Shown here: positions 1 to 8,485 of the stretch, in pieces | Position numbering within the stretch: the stretch's first letter is position 1 | Layout: each line of letters begins with the position of its first letter | IMG/VR virus record: IMGVR_UViG_3300021347_000012 | Coordinates: 1-38,374 of that record | DNA from: a virus | Length of the DNA stretch: 38,374 nt | Direction: 5' to 3' (one strand) | Program-made: the position numbers and the translations under genes | Notes under the pieces: generated by a model | What the model was told of the DNA's origin: nothing | The model's database searches: none | Seen by the model: only the letters and a program-made list of their open reading frames with translations

Positions 1-192
1 ACTAGAACTAATCGTACATAAATCTGAGGTGTTACCACTACCAAACTGAGGTGCTATTGCACTAGGTGGCGGGCTTTCTACCTTAGTTGTCTGCGTACCG
101 TTTGTTGTAACAACACTTGTTGAGTCTGTAACAATAGGGTCTGCTGCAAATACCGAACTTGACAACAACAATACAACAAATAACTTTCTCAT
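1..192 (-). CDS. Exported protein, N-terminal part (runs off the left edge)
   Basis: The gene starts at the ATG complementary to 190-192 and is still open at position 1, so only 64 codons are seen. The first 16 residues (MRKLFVVLLLSSSVFA, then ADP) form a textbook Sec signal peptide with an AxA-like cleavage site. The mature part is Thr/Ser-rich and then contains PPPSAIAP and a Cys (DLCT). I recall similar PPSAIAP...DLCT segments in secreted proteins of uncultured marine phages; this is memory, not a search. The start overlaps the stop of the upstream gene as TAATG, so translation is probably coupled. It should act in the periplasm or outer membrane. It seems to belong with the exported genes at the right edge (36763-38374). 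Function unknown. Confidence 0.75.
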   Translation of the reverse strand, partial: MRKLFVVLLLSSSVFAADPIVTDSTSVVTTNGTQTTKVESPPPSAIAPQFGSGNTSDLCTISSS

Positions 193-803
193 TAGTCAGC
201 TACTAAACTCACAAATGCTGGGTCTACTTCATCCGTAGGGTTAGCAGTAAAGTGTGTACACATATCTATTTCTCTAGTGTGTGTAGTTGTTTCTGGTCCA
301 TATGTTTCTGTACCATCCTCAGCAGTATTCTTAACTTTTCTAGTTTCAGTATGAGGTTTATTCTCATAAGCAATAACTCCAGCTAAATCTGATATGGCAT
401 TAATAGCTGTCTTAATTGTTTCGTGTTCACTATACAAAGTAGTAGCGTATGTAGCTATATTGCTTGGCACAGCAGTACCACCTTTGGCTGCTCTTGACCA
501 ATACCAGTCTATGTCTGCTAATCTACTGGCTACAGCACTTCTAGCTTTCTCTAGCATATTAGCTTTAAGCGTAGCTACATCTCTAGCTGTTGAGGCATAT
601 GTGCCTACAACCTCTGAGCCACTTGTGTCTACAGTAAACTCACCATTCCAATAGTATCTGCTATCAGGAGTGACTTCTCTGTATGCCTTAATGCCTAGTG
701 AGGTAAGTGTTGTACTATCCTTAAAGATTGTTCTAGGATAAAGCACATCACTAATCTCCATAGATTTAGGTGTTTTAATTATCTGTCCGTTAAAGTACCA
801 CAT
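192..803 (-). CDS. Putative tail fibre assembly-like protein
   Basis: A 203-residue protein encoded directly after the large adhesin gene, 11 bp downstream of its stop, and overlapping the next gene by TAATG. The N-terminus (MWYFNGQIIKTP, then a Tyr/Trp-rich segment) and a central helical stretch with WYWSRAAKGG, followed by a charged Thr/Glu-rich tail, resemble small tail-fibre assembly or DUF4376-type proteins that follow fibre genes in many phages. The position beside the adhesin supports a chaperone or accessory role. There is no signal peptide or membrane segment. The family assignment is an inference from location and general character and is not secure; it may instead be a minor structural protein. 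Confidence 0.6.
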   Translation of the reverse strand: MWYFNGQIIKTPKSMEISDVLYPRTIFKDSTTLTSLGIKAYREVTPDSRYYWNGEFTVDTSGSEVVGTYASTARDVATLKANMLEKARSAVASRLADIDWYWSRAAKGGTAVPSNIATYATTLYSEHETIKTAINAISDLAGVIAYENKPHTETRKVKNTAEDGTETYGPETTTHTREIDMCTHFTANPTDEVDPAFVSLVAD

Positions 804-814
804 ATTTACTCCTG

Positions 815-3800
815 TTATCTCGCGTTACTATATTTAAAAGGTGTTTCTGCAAATGCGATAAAAATGTAATCGTAATCAAAATTGTAACTTGAATTATTTG
901 ATGCTCTGTATTTAAAGCCATTAGATGTAAAATCTAAAATACCGCTTGTGCCTACCCAGTTTTCTGCTGCTGAACTATTTGGATGCAAATAACTTCTTAT
1001 AGGGTTTCCAGCGTTACCGCCTTCATTTCTTTCGCTATCCATAATAAACCAGTTAGCTGAAGCCTCTGTGTTTTTCCACATAACCATTTTTGGCTTGAAT
1101 CCTGTGTACACAAATGTTCCGTCATCGGCTGAATTTCCGTGCAGTTTTCCGACCTTAGAGTAGCCATCTACAGAGTGGAAACAATAGGCTATGTAAGTAT
1201 TGCCATTTCTATTTATTACATCCCAACCACCTACTTTAAATGTAGAGGAGTTAGGTGCTGCGTTACCCCAAAGCATATTAGCATTGTTTGCTGTTGCAGC
1301 TGTGCTATTTAGCACTAAATGAGAGCCACTAGTCCACGGTGTCGAGCCTAGAAAGTCTGAACCCACATACCAACCACCACTACCTCTGTTCTTAGCTATA
1401 ATTAATTCAGGTGCTTCACTTAGTCCGTGTCCGATAGTCCAGTAATTACCACTATTATTAGATGAGTCTACTGTAGCATTTGTTGCACCAGAATAACTAA
1501 CAATACTAAACCCAGCATCTACATTAGCACTAACTGTAGAAGTTATAGAGCCATTAGTATTAGATGAGCCACTACCGTTTGCTTTCCAGTTCCAAGCTAC
1601 ATAATTTCCTCCACTTGTAGAAACTTTTACATTGCTTTGAGTTGTAAAACCATCTGAATTAAATGAAGTTAAACCAATACTTCCTTCTGCGTCAGTTCCA
1701 TTAGAATATAAGTTTTTAGTTGCTCCTCTTACAGCATCCATTAACATATGGTCCATACTAGCTGAACGCATTTTTATCCAAGTAAAGTCTGGCTGAAAAC
1801 CAATACCACTTACATTTTTATTTGAACCATTACCATTATATAACTTAACATTAAAATGCTCACTAGGCACAACATCTACATCAGGCAAGTTCTTTGTACA
1901 TAAAGCTAAGAAGCCTGTAGGTGGTGTGTAGTAGAAGTCACCTATGCTATTACCATCTTGATTGCCTTGTGCTGTCTTGTTACCAGCGAATGAGGAATCT
2001 TGACCGAAGTTCCAAATAAAAGTTGTTGTGCCACTAGCATTATTTTGACAAGTAAAAGTAAATGTATCACCTAAAGCAGTATTTAAATTTGTATAAGCTA
2101 CTCCTAAACTAACACCATTTTTATAAAAGGTACACTCACCACCATTGTCATCGCCATTGTAGGCAATTCCCATAATATCGCCTGTTGTCCAACTGGTATT
2201 ACTTCCATAAGTTACATAACCGCCATTTTGTCCTTTACGACCATCGTTATAAAATATAAGTCCTCTATTGCCTAAAGTATTTGTACCATCATTTAAGCCT
2301 ATCATTGGTTGTCCACCAGCATTTTCTGTCATTACAACTTCGGCATACCATTTACCGCTACTGTTTATATAAATAGTGCCATTAGCACCTACTTGATTTA
2401 CTGTAGAACCCGATACTTTTAAATTACCCTCACTAAGAGTTTTTCCTGTAAAAATAGGATTATTAGGATTCATCGTAGCAAAGTTATTCGTAGGACTATC
2501 AACAGATATATCTGACTCTGTTAGGTTATTACTTGTCCAGTCATTATTGTTACCACTTTGGTCTAGCCAGTATGCGTACTCTCGTTTGTCAGCGAATGCC
2601 ATATAGATGTAGTTATCACCATTTCCATTCATACCTCCACCACGAGCCTTTATTTGGAAACCATTAGAATCAAAATCAATACCTAATTCATAGTTTGTTG
2701 TTTGCTCTATAGTTTCTGCATCAGTTGTATTAGGTTCAAGAAAAGACCTTACTTCATTTGTAGGATTTCTAGTACTATCAAAAATAAGCCAATCAGCACC
2801 ACCGTTTGTTTTTCGTATAAGAACGAATGCGGGTTTAAATCCTAATGTCACACTCGGTCCTGCTAAATTACCTGTACCACTAAAACTTCCAAACGCACTA
2901 TACCCAGTTACACTATGGAAACAGTAGGCTATAAAAGCCTTAGTATTTTCGTTTACCCAACTACCATTACCGACAGTAAATACTGAATTTGTTGGAGCTG
3001 TGTTTTGCCACGAATTTCCAGTAGATTGAGTTTCTCTAGCAGCAGTTTCATTTAATTTTAATCTGTAATTTTGCGGAGAAGATGCGTCAACTCCTTCGTG
3101 ATAAACTTGCCAAGATTTTCCTGATTCAGTTCTAGCTTTTACAATAATCATTTCTGGTGCAGAAGATAACCCGTGTCCAATTGTATAAGCTTGGTCTGCA
3201 TCTCCAATGCCAGTATAAGAAACTATACTCTGTCCATAAGTAGGATTTGCTCTGACAGTTGAAGTAATACTTCCATCTGTGTTAGTAGCATTAGAGCCAC
3301 CCATATCCCAGTTCCAAGCTACAAATGTGCCACCATTCCTATTAACAGAATAGTTACCAACAGAATCATCTTTAACTATAAATCCATCAGAACTAAAAAC
3401 ATCTAATCCTTTATCAACACTTGTCCAGTCTGCTTCAGAAGCAGTAGAATCTGTTACTAATCTTTTATGCACACCCCTAACTGCATCAAATACAACATTA
3501 CTGTCAGCATTTGACCTTTGTTTTATCCATACTAAATCAGGCTGAAATCCAGTACCACCTATATATTGTGTACCACCATTACCCTTATAAGTAACCGTAC
3601 TAAAACCTTCTACTGTATAGTCTTGTTTAAACGGTAGGTAGAATCCATTAGTACCATAAGTGCCTGAATATTCTTTAGGCTTCCATTCACCGTAGTCACC
3701 TGTTTCTCCGAAGTCTGCTGGGGTTAAGGCTTGTCCATCTATGAAGTTTACTTCTGCTAGGTAGCCATCATAATAATTTCCCGAAGCACCATAAATTACT

Positions 3801-4294
3801 CTACTTGCAATATTATGTTCTTGTGCTTTATTAATTCCATACTCAAAGTTTTGCGATGGTAAGTCTGTTGATGAAAATGTTTGTTGTGTTCCATTTACAT
3901 AAACTTTTACTCTATTTGTGTCAGTACCTTGTGTTGTATCTATTGCCACTACTATGTGCATCCAAGCACTAGGGTCACGAAAAATTGCATTTGTAACTGC
4001 TGTGTTTCCATCACCCCAAGTTAAAACAATGTTACTACTTGCTCCACTATCTAATCGAATACCAAAATGGTCATCTTCTGTTAAGTCACCTGCTACAGCA
4101 GTAAAAAATAACATATGCGTAGCACTACTGTTACTTCTTTTAATCCAAGCACTCCAAGTCCAAGTTCTACGATTACCTGCACTAGCAAAAGTCTTACTTA
4201 AATAAGCTGAATCATCATTATTAAACCTAAGACTCTGCTCTAACTCGTAGTCAGTAGCACCACTAGGTATTGCAGTTGATTGTATTAATGCCAT
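815..4294 (-). CDS. Large tail adhesin with LamG-like, SPRY-like and duplicated beta domains
   Basis: This 1159-residue protein is the best candidate for the main receptor-binding tail protein. Residues of about 18-180 look like a LamG/concanavalin-type jelly roll (SLRFNNDDSAYLSKTF, WTWSAWIKRS, VKVYVNGTQQ, YDGYLAEVNFIDG). A long unit (about 225-590) has the signatures GTGFQPDLVWIKQRS, FVAWNWDMGG and YTIGHGLSSAPEMIIVKAR. A middle section (about 640-790) looks SPRY-like (GKWYAEVVM, MIGLNDG, CTFYKNG). The long unit then recurs (about 850-1157) with GIGFQPDFTWIKMRS, YVAWNWKANGSGS and YWTIGHGLSEAPELIIAKNR. Thus the protein contains an internal duplication. It lies just downstream of the shaft-like fibre gene and upstream of a possible fibre assembly gene. 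Carbohydrate binding on the host surface is inferred from the folds. Confidence 0.85.
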   Translation of the reverse strand: MALIQSTAIPSGATDYELEQSLRFNNDDSAYLSKTFASAGNRRTWTWSAWIKRSNSSATHMLFFTAVAGDLTEDDHFGIRLDSGASSNIVLTWGDGNTAVTNAIFRDPSAWMHIVVAIDTTQGTDTNRVKVYVNGTQQTFSSTDLPSQNFEYGINKAQEHNIASRVIYGASGNYYDGYLAEVNFIDGQALTPADFGETGDYGEWKPKEYSGTYGTNGFYLPFKQDYTVEGFSTVTYKGNGGTQYIGGTGFQPDLVWIKQRSNADSNVVFDAVRGVHKRLVTDSTASEADWTSVDKGLDVFSSDGFIVKDDSVGNYSVNRNGGTFVAWNWDMGGSNATNTDGSITSTVRANPTYGQSIVSYTGIGDADQAYTIGHGLSSAPEMIIVKARTESGKSWQVYHEGVDASSPQNYRLKLNETAARETQSTGNSWQNTAPTNSVFTVGNGSWVNENTKAFIAYCFHSVTGYSAFGSFSGTGNLAGPSVTLGFKPAFVLIRKTNGGADWLIFDSTRNPTNEVRSFLEPNTTDAETIEQTTNYELGIDFDSNGFQIKARGGGMNGNGDNYIYMAFADKREYAYWLDQSGNNNDWTSNNLTESDISVDSPTNNFATMNPNNPIFTGKTLSEGNLKVSGSTVNQVGANGTIYINSSGKWYAEVVMTENAGGQPMIGLNDGTNTLGNRGLIFYNDGRKGQNGGYVTYGSNTSWTTGDIMGIAYNGDDNGGECTFYKNGVSLGVAYTNLNTALGDTFTFTCQNNASGTTTFIWNFGQDSSFAGNKTAQGNQDGNSIGDFYYTPPTGFLALCTKNLPDVDVVPSEHFNVKLYNGNGSNKNVSGIGFQPDFTWIKMRSASMDHMLMDAVRGATKNLYSNGTDAEGSIGLTSFNSDGFTTQSNVKVSTSGGNYVAWNWKANGSGSSNTNGSITSTVSANVDAGFSIVSYSGATNATVDSSNNSGNYWTIGHGLSEAPELIIAKNRGSGGWYVGSDFLGSTPWTSGSHLVLNSTAATANNANMLWGNAAPNSSTFKVGGWDVINRNGNTYIAYCFHSVDGYSKVGKLHGNSADDGTFVYTGFKPKMVMWKNTEASANWFIMDSERNEGGNAGNPIRSYLHPNSSAAENWVGTSGILDFTSNGFKYRASNNSSYNFDYDYIFIAFAETPFKYSNAR

Positions 4295-4297
4295 ATA

Positions 4298-5320
4298 TTA
4301 GGTGTAGATTGCTGAGTTAGTCATATAAACATTTGTGCCATCTGAGAAATAAGACAGTAAATAAGTACCTGCTGTTGATACTGTAGACAATAAGTTAGCA
4401 TCGACTTTAGTGTTAGCGTGTGCTGATACTGTGTGTCCACCTGAGTTGACAAGAAGTATGTTTCCAGACTGAGCAACAATGTTTGTAAAGGTTAGTGTGA
4501 AGTTACCTGTCGGTGTACATTTAAAGTTGTTAGTATCTGACATACTGAATGAGCCATCATTGTCTGTAGTAACTGTTCCTACTGCGTTAGCTGATACTGT
4601 AACTGTGCCTGTTATAGTTCCACCTGCTTTAGGTAAGGCTGCGTTTGCAGTTGTTGTTGTACTCGTTAGTACAGCATCTCTTGCACCTACATCTACTCCA
4701 TCAAATGTAGAGTTAGTGGTAATAGCACCAGTCATTGCACCACCAGACTTAGGTAAGGCAGCATTAGCTGTAGTATTGGCTGTTACACCTGTGGCAATAT
4801 CGGTGTTGATTGAGTTGGCTAGTTTATCTGCTGTTACATTATCGTCTGCAATCTTAGCTGTAGTGACTGCATTATCTGCAATAGTTAGTGCTGTAGCACC
4901 TGTCACATCTCCTGTGTGAGTAGCGTTAGTTACTTTGGCTGTATTTGCTGCAATCTCAGTATTAATAGAGTTAGCTAACTTGTCTGCTGTAACCGCATCG
5001 TCAGCAATCATTCCTGTTTCTACTGCACCTGAGGCAATAGTTAGTTCTGTTGCTCCTGTAACATCACCAGTATGTGTAGCATTAGATGTCTTAGCGGTGT
5101 TAGCAGCAATAGCTGTATTAATTGCATTAGCTAGTTTAGCCTCAGTAACCGCATCATCTGCAATCTTAGCTGTTGAGATAGAGCCATCGGCAACTGATAC
5201 ACCTGCTAGTAGGTTTGTGGCTGTTACTTTCTTAGAAGTACCAGAGTCATTAATTAATAGTTCCTCACTACCTGCTAATGAGGTTTTTGCTGCTAAGGCT
5301 GATACTTTAGTTGTTGCCAT
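4298..5320 (-). CDS. Tail fibre shaft protein with tandem repeats
   Basis: A 340-residue fibre protein. Residues 48-152 hold two near-identical repeats of 52-53 residues (IADDAVTEAKLANAINT... and IADDAVTADKLANSINTE..., each followed by NATHTGDVTGAT), and a third degenerate copy runs into two ALPKSGG/ALPKAGG segments. Such repeats are typical of trimeric phage fibre shafts. The C-terminus (about 250-340) is a beta-rich domain with NFTLTFTN and a final YLLSYFSDGTNVYMT stretch, common at the end of marine phage fibre proteins. It lies 3 bp from the large adhesin gene, so fibre and adhesin are probably assembled together. Confidence 0.85.
   Translation of the reverse strand: MATTKVSALAAKTSLAGSEELLINDSGTSKKVTATNLLAGVSVADGSISTAKIADDAVTEAKLANAINTAIAANTAKTSNATHTGDVTGATELTIASGAVETGMIADDAVTADKLANSINTEIAANTAKVTNATHTGDVTGATALTIADNAVTTAKIADDNVTADKLANSINTDIATGVTANTTANAALPKSGGAMTGAITTNSTFDGVDVGARDAVLTSTTTTANAALPKAGGTITGTVTVSANAVGTVTTDNDGSFSMSDTNNFKCTPTGNFTLTFTNIVAQSGNILLVNSGGHTVSAHANTKVDANLLSTVSTAGTYLLSYFSDGTNVYMTNSAIYT
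4865..5179 (-). repeat. Tandem coding repeats in fibre gene
   Basis: Two adjacent units of about 156-159 bp encode fibre residues 48-100 and 101-152. They share the blocks AKIADDAV/GMIADDAV, KLAN.INT.IAANTAK and NATHTGDVTGAT. The DNA has diverged at third positions, so this is an old duplication; a third degenerate unit follows to about 4720. Confidence 0.75.
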
Positions 5321-5322
5321 AT

Positions 5323-5508
5323 TTACTCCGTAATAATGTAGTTAGGTGTAGCACTTGAGGATGCCTCAGTAATAATATAATAGCCACCTTGTTCAATTTC
5401 TATTTCTGCAGCAGACGATTCTGTAACGTCAAACTCTCTCTGCCATTGCCTTCTGTTTGTCAGCATTGCTAGAGTTTTTTGTTTTCTCCAAGGTAGTCTC
5501 TTGCCCAT
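5323..5508 (-). CDS. Hypothetical 61-residue protein
   Basis: A small protein with a strongly basic N-terminus (MGKRLPWRKQKT), a middle with WQREFDVTESSAAEIEIE and a polar C-terminus containing two YIITE motifs. It is coupled to the upstream gene (stop and start overlap at 5508) and ends 3 bp before the fibre gene start. Its place between capsid-region genes and fibres suggests a small virion or neck component, but I do not recognise it. Confidence 0.6.
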   Translation of the reverse strand: MGKRLPWRKQKTLAMLTNRRQWQREFDVTESSAAEIEIEQGGYYIITEASSSATPNYIITE

Positions 5509-6107
5509 TATATACCCTCTCTAAAGTGTCTGACACCTGCTGCTTGTCTTTCTGCTAGGCTTCTTAACTCGTCTTTAAACTGCTCAACTAAAGGAGCAAA
5601 AGCTATTTGTTGAGCCGTGGAAGTATCTCTTTTAATACTTTTGCCGGTAGGAATCTGAGGTGCTTTAGTAGCTGTTCTTTTTCTTTCGTCTGTCTTGACA
5701 CTAAACAATCCTCCCATCCTATCTTTATATTCTGTTGTCTCTACTTTAAGACCTGCTTCGTGAGACTTAGAAGAAGGTTCTGTACCTTTATATTCCTTAG
5801 GTTTGTTTTCCATAGATAAATCTGTAACAGGCTCTAGTACGTCTTGTTCTTCAGTTATACTATCTAACATTTCCATTAGATTGTCTACTTCGCTAGTTTC
5901 TTCATTAACACTATCGTCCGGAAACTCTAGACCATTCTCTTCAACATATGCTGCAACCTCTTCAGGACTAGCTCCGGGATTTTCTATCTTATATGTACGC
6001 TCTAGTATTTCATCATATAACTTTTTAATTTTATTCTTAAATGCCTCTAGCTCTAGACGACTAGAAGAATCTTCAAATAAACTTAAATGTTTTCTTTTAA
6101 TAGCCAT
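5508..6107 (-). CDS. Hypothetical charged protein of the capsid-fibre interval
   Basis: A 199-residue hydrophilic protein. The N-terminal third is basic and helical (KRKHLSLFEDSSSRLELEAFKNKIKKLYDEIL); the middle is acidic (NEETSEVDNLMEMLDSITEEQDVLE); the C-terminal third has a Lys/Arg-rich stretch (DERKRTATKAP) and ends in REGI. No membrane segment, cysteine motif or enzymatic motif is visible. It sits between a zinc ribbon protein and a 61-residue gene, in the same leftward unit as the capsid. A structural or assembly role is only inferred from position. Confidence 0.6.
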   Translation of the reverse strand: MAIKRKHLSLFEDSSSRLELEAFKNKIKKLYDEILERTYKIENPGASPEEVAAYVEENGLEFPDDSVNEETSEVDNLMEMLDSITEEQDVLEPVTDLSMENKPKEYKGTEPSSKSHEAGLKVETTEYKDRMGGLFSVKTDERKRTATKAPQIPTGKSIKRDTSTAQQIAFAPLVEQFKDELRSLAERQAAGVRHFREGI

Positions 6108-6108
6108 A

Positions 6109-6360
6109 CTATCCTGTGTAAGATTGATTCTTTTGACTTTCTGTCATCGACTTTCTTTTTTGTTCTCTCATATTCCATTTATGAGTATCAGCAGCAAAAG
6201 AACTATAGTTGCTACCGTATTGAAAATTAGTACAAAAACTTAATTTATAATGAGCAGGTTCTCCACATTCTTCACAAATCTGAGTCTCTTCTCTTTTACT
6301 GTAAGATACTAACATCTCTGTAGTATGTTTGTTCTTACATTCAAAATCATAAAAAGGCAT
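6109..6360 (-). CDS. FmdB-type zinc ribbon protein
   Basis: An 83-residue protein beginning MPFYDFECKNKH, the typical opening of FmdB-family zinc ribbons, with the second knuckle CEECG near residue 34. The first knuckle is incomplete: one Cys (ECKNKH) is followed by His rather than CxxC, so the metal site, if present, uses C-H-C-C or is degraded. The remaining residues are polar. It is the first gene after the capsid and its possible 3' hairpin. Small zinc ribbons of this kind occur near virion genes in many phages; the role is unknown. Confidence 0.7.
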   Translation of the reverse strand: MPFYDFECKNKHTTEMLVSYSKREETQICEECGEPAHYKLSFCTNFQYGSNYSSFAADTHKWNMREQKRKSMTESQKNQSYTG

Positions 6361-6385
6361 ACTTACTCCTAATTAATTCAGTGTA

Positions 6386-6405
6386 ACCCTCTCGTGAGAA
6401 AGGGC
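6386..6405 (-). terminator. Possible hairpin after the capsid gene
   Basis: On the leftward transcript CCC-TCT pairs with AGAGGG across a short CACG loop, with a two-base bulge, just after the capsid stop. There is no following U-run, so this is more likely a weak terminator or an mRNA-stabilising/processing hairpin than an efficient terminator. T7 also carries a terminator after its capsid gene, which makes the location suggestive. Confidence 0.35.
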
Positions 6406-6420
6406 TACTGCTCAATTAAC

Positions 6421-7356
6421 TTATGAGCCCGGTACTACGAAAGCAAGTCCTGCGTTATTACGCATTTCTCCAACACCATAAATAGTGTCAGAAGTAAACA
6501 AGTCTCCAAGGTACTCCTGCTTGTACTGAGTCTGGCTACGAACGCCAACCTGTTCAGCTAGAGCGATTGCATCTTTGTGTAGTAATACACCTACTCTATC
6601 CGCACCAGAGTTACCTGCTGCTGAAGGACAGTTAGATGAGATGTATACGTCTACACCGTAGATTTGACCAATCTTACCGGTTTTAATTGCGTCACCAGAA
6701 CCAATGAACTGTTGCTCAGTGAATCTGTTGATGCCTAGCAAGTCATTAGCACAGACTGGTGGAATGATTAATGAACGATTGTCCATTGGTACATCCGCAT
6801 CGTCAAGTTTTAGAAGCATAGCTCTAATACCTGCGTCTGTAATGTCTGCTGCGTTAGAAGAGTCACCAGTGTATAAAGTCGTACCTGAACCTAGGTATGC
6901 TTTCTCCCAAGATGAAGCTCCAGAACCGCCTACAGTACCGCCCTGTAAACCTTCAGTAAGGTTTAGTAGGTCAGTGTCTACTTGCTTAGCGAGAGCATAG
7001 CCCGCATCGTCAGTGTAGAACTTTCTGAGAGAGCTCAATGCTTGAACTTCTGTGATATCTTCAATCAATACAGAGTATTCATAGTGCTTATCAATCGAAA
7101 GATTGGTAGTACCGTGAGTATCACCCTGAATTGCTACTTTTGTATTTGCTGCCTTAGCTGTCGCAGAACCACGAGTCGGCGTTGGAATGTGAATAGTATC
7201 ACCTTTTTTACCTTTATGATTCAAGCGAGTAACTAATGGAGCGACCACCAAGTTCGATTTGTACGCTGCGATAGTCTCATCCGACCAAATTTCTGGGATG
7301 AAATTCGCACCCGTAGTAACCGTTTGATGGTTAGTGCCGATTGCACCTGATGCCAT
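6421..7356 (-). CDS. Major capsid protein
   Basis: A 311-residue protein directly downstream of the scaffold-like gene, in the canonical terminase-portal-scaffold-capsid order. The N-terminus has FIPEIWSDETIAAYKSNLV, followed by RLNHKGKKGDTIHIPTPTRG and later DKHYEYSVLIEDITEVQAL and DTDLLNL. This pattern is typical of HK97-fold coat proteins of marine podoviruses: an N-terminal arm, an extended beta E-loop region and a long spine helix. The C-terminal half contains VYISSNCP and a Gly-rich end. A strong Shine-Dalgarno (CAGGAG on the minus strand) precedes the ATG, as expected for the most abundant virion protein. Confidence 0.9.
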   Translation of the reverse strand: MASGAIGTNHQTVTTGANFIPEIWSDETIAAYKSNLVVAPLVTRLNHKGKKGDTIHIPTPTRGSATAKAANTKVAIQGDTHGTTNLSIDKHYEYSVLIEDITEVQALSSLRKFYTDDAGYALAKQVDTDLLNLTEGLQGGTVGGSGASSWEKAYLGSGTTLYTGDSSNAADITDAGIRAMLLKLDDADVPMDNRSLIIPPVCANDLLGINRFTEQQFIGSGDAIKTGKIGQIYGVDVYISSNCPSAAGNSGADRVGVLLHKDAIALAEQVGVRSQTQYKQEYLGDLFTSDTIYGVGEMRNNAGLAFVVPGS

Positions 7357-7387
7357 AATATTACTCCTGTGTTATAGTATAATCAAA

Positions 7388-8200
7388 TTATTTGACTCTA
7401 CCTTCAGCATAGGCATTGTATATTTCATCAGCTAAGTCTGCGTATCTATTAGGGTCTGTTGCTTTAAGACGTATTAGGTCTGCCCTACGATATGTTTTCT
7501 TACCTGCTGTAGTTTCGCTTGAACTTCTAGATTCAGTCTTGCTAGATTTTAGAGCTTTCTTTCTCGTTTCTGCTTGTTCTTGTTTAACTTCTGCAGTTTT
7601 ATCAATCATTGAACGCTCTTTCCAGTGTGTCAATAATTCATCTGCTGCGTCATAGTTATAAGAATCAGCTTCTTGAAATAAGTTAGTTCTAAATTTACTA
7701 GCTTTAACCCAGTCTTGAAATCCTGAATCTTGTACAATATCTATATAATCAGGATGAGTCTTTTCCAACTGTGCTTTGCTCGTGTTTTGTTGTTGTTGAG
7801 CTTGGAACTGTTGGAATTCTTGAAACTTAGGATGTTTTTCTATTAAAGAATTAACCGCTTTATTGGGGTCTTCAAAAAAATCTTCTTCTGTTTCGTTGTT
7901 TGAGTTTTGTGTCGTTTGACTTGTCTGTCCGTCGTTTCTAGATATTTCAGCTTTGAGAAAACTGTCTGATAAACTTCTTAACTCTCCAATTTCTTGACTC
8001 TTACGTCCAAGTTCTTGTTCTAAGTTTTGATAGCTCTTGACTATATCCTCTACACTTTTACCTGAGAATTTATCCGGGACTTCAAAAGCAGGTTCTTGTG
8101 TTTCTGCTTCCCCAGCCTCTAGGGTTTCTTCAGGTTCTACTGTGTTTTCTACCTCTACATCTGCTGATTCGTCAACAGGGTCTACTACTATATTGCTCAT
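7388..8200 (-). CDS. Scaffolding protein
   Basis: A 270-residue, very acidic, helical and low-complexity protein placed between portal and capsid. The first 50 residues are mostly Glu/Asp/Val (VEPEETLEAGEAETQEPAFE), followed by VPDKFSGKSVEDIVKSYQNLE, a recurring motif of phage scaffolds. A Gln-rich coiled coil (about 130-150) and a basic C-terminal part (KKALKSSKTESRSSS, KKTYRRADLIRLK) suit capsid binding. Scaffolds direct procapsid assembly and leave before packaging is complete. Assignment rests on position and composition. Confidence 0.82.
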   Translation of the reverse strand: MSNIVVDPVDESADVEVENTVEPEETLEAGEAETQEPAFEVPDKFSGKSVEDIVKSYQNLEQELGRKSQEIGELRSLSDSFLKAEISRNDGQTSQTTQNSNNETEEDFFEDPNKAVNSLIEKHPKFQEFQQFQAQQQQNTSKAQLEKTHPDYIDIVQDSGFQDWVKASKFRTNLFQEADSYNYDAADELLTHWKERSMIDKTAEVKQEQAETRKKALKSSKTESRSSSETTAGKKTYRRADLIRLKATDPNRYADLADEIYNAYAEGRVK

Positions 8201-8248
8201 ATCATTGTTCTCCGCCCGTTAGGGTTATGAAGTTGTAAAAAGATGACG

Positions 8249-8485
8249 CTAGTTGTCTAGTTCTGTCATCGCTGCTTTTGTTGCCTCTTCTAAAACAATC
8301 ATCTGTCTTAAAATTGACAACTGACCTCTGGCAAACCATAGGTCTTTTTCGTTATCAATAGATTCTATTCTCTTGACTGATTCAGACATAACCTTTAATT
8401 CTTCAATAAGGTCTGCCCATCCTTCAGTTTCTAACAATTCGATTCTATCTCTATAAAATTCTTCGTCTTCTTTCTTTGTAACCAT
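8249..8485 (-). CDS. Hypothetical 78-residue helical protein
   Basis: A short, charged, helix-rich protein (EFYRDRIELLETEGWADLIEELK, then FARGQLSILRQMIVLEE) encoded between two head genes. Its start overlaps the stop of the gene before it. No cysteines or membrane segment. Small helical proteins at this site in podoviruses are often minor head or assembly proteins, but nothing in the sequence fixes a role. Confidence 0.6.
   Translation of the reverse strand: MVTKKEDEEFYRDRIELLETEGWADLIEELKVMSESVKRIESIDNEKDLWFARGQLSILRQMIVLEEATKAAMTELDN

Noticed and set aside
4479-5333. Long plus-strand open frames opposite the fibre gene
   Set aside because: They mirror the Ala/Thr-rich repeats of the fibre gene on the other strand, have no ribosome binding sites and give low-complexity Val/Ala protein.
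6845-6860. Possible ninth palindrome copy (AGTCACCAGTGT) in the capsid gene
   Set aside because: The outer half-site does not match (GTGTAT instead of GTGACA). Several half-sites occur elsewhere (for example about 14309, 20853 and 22258) and are compatible with chance.
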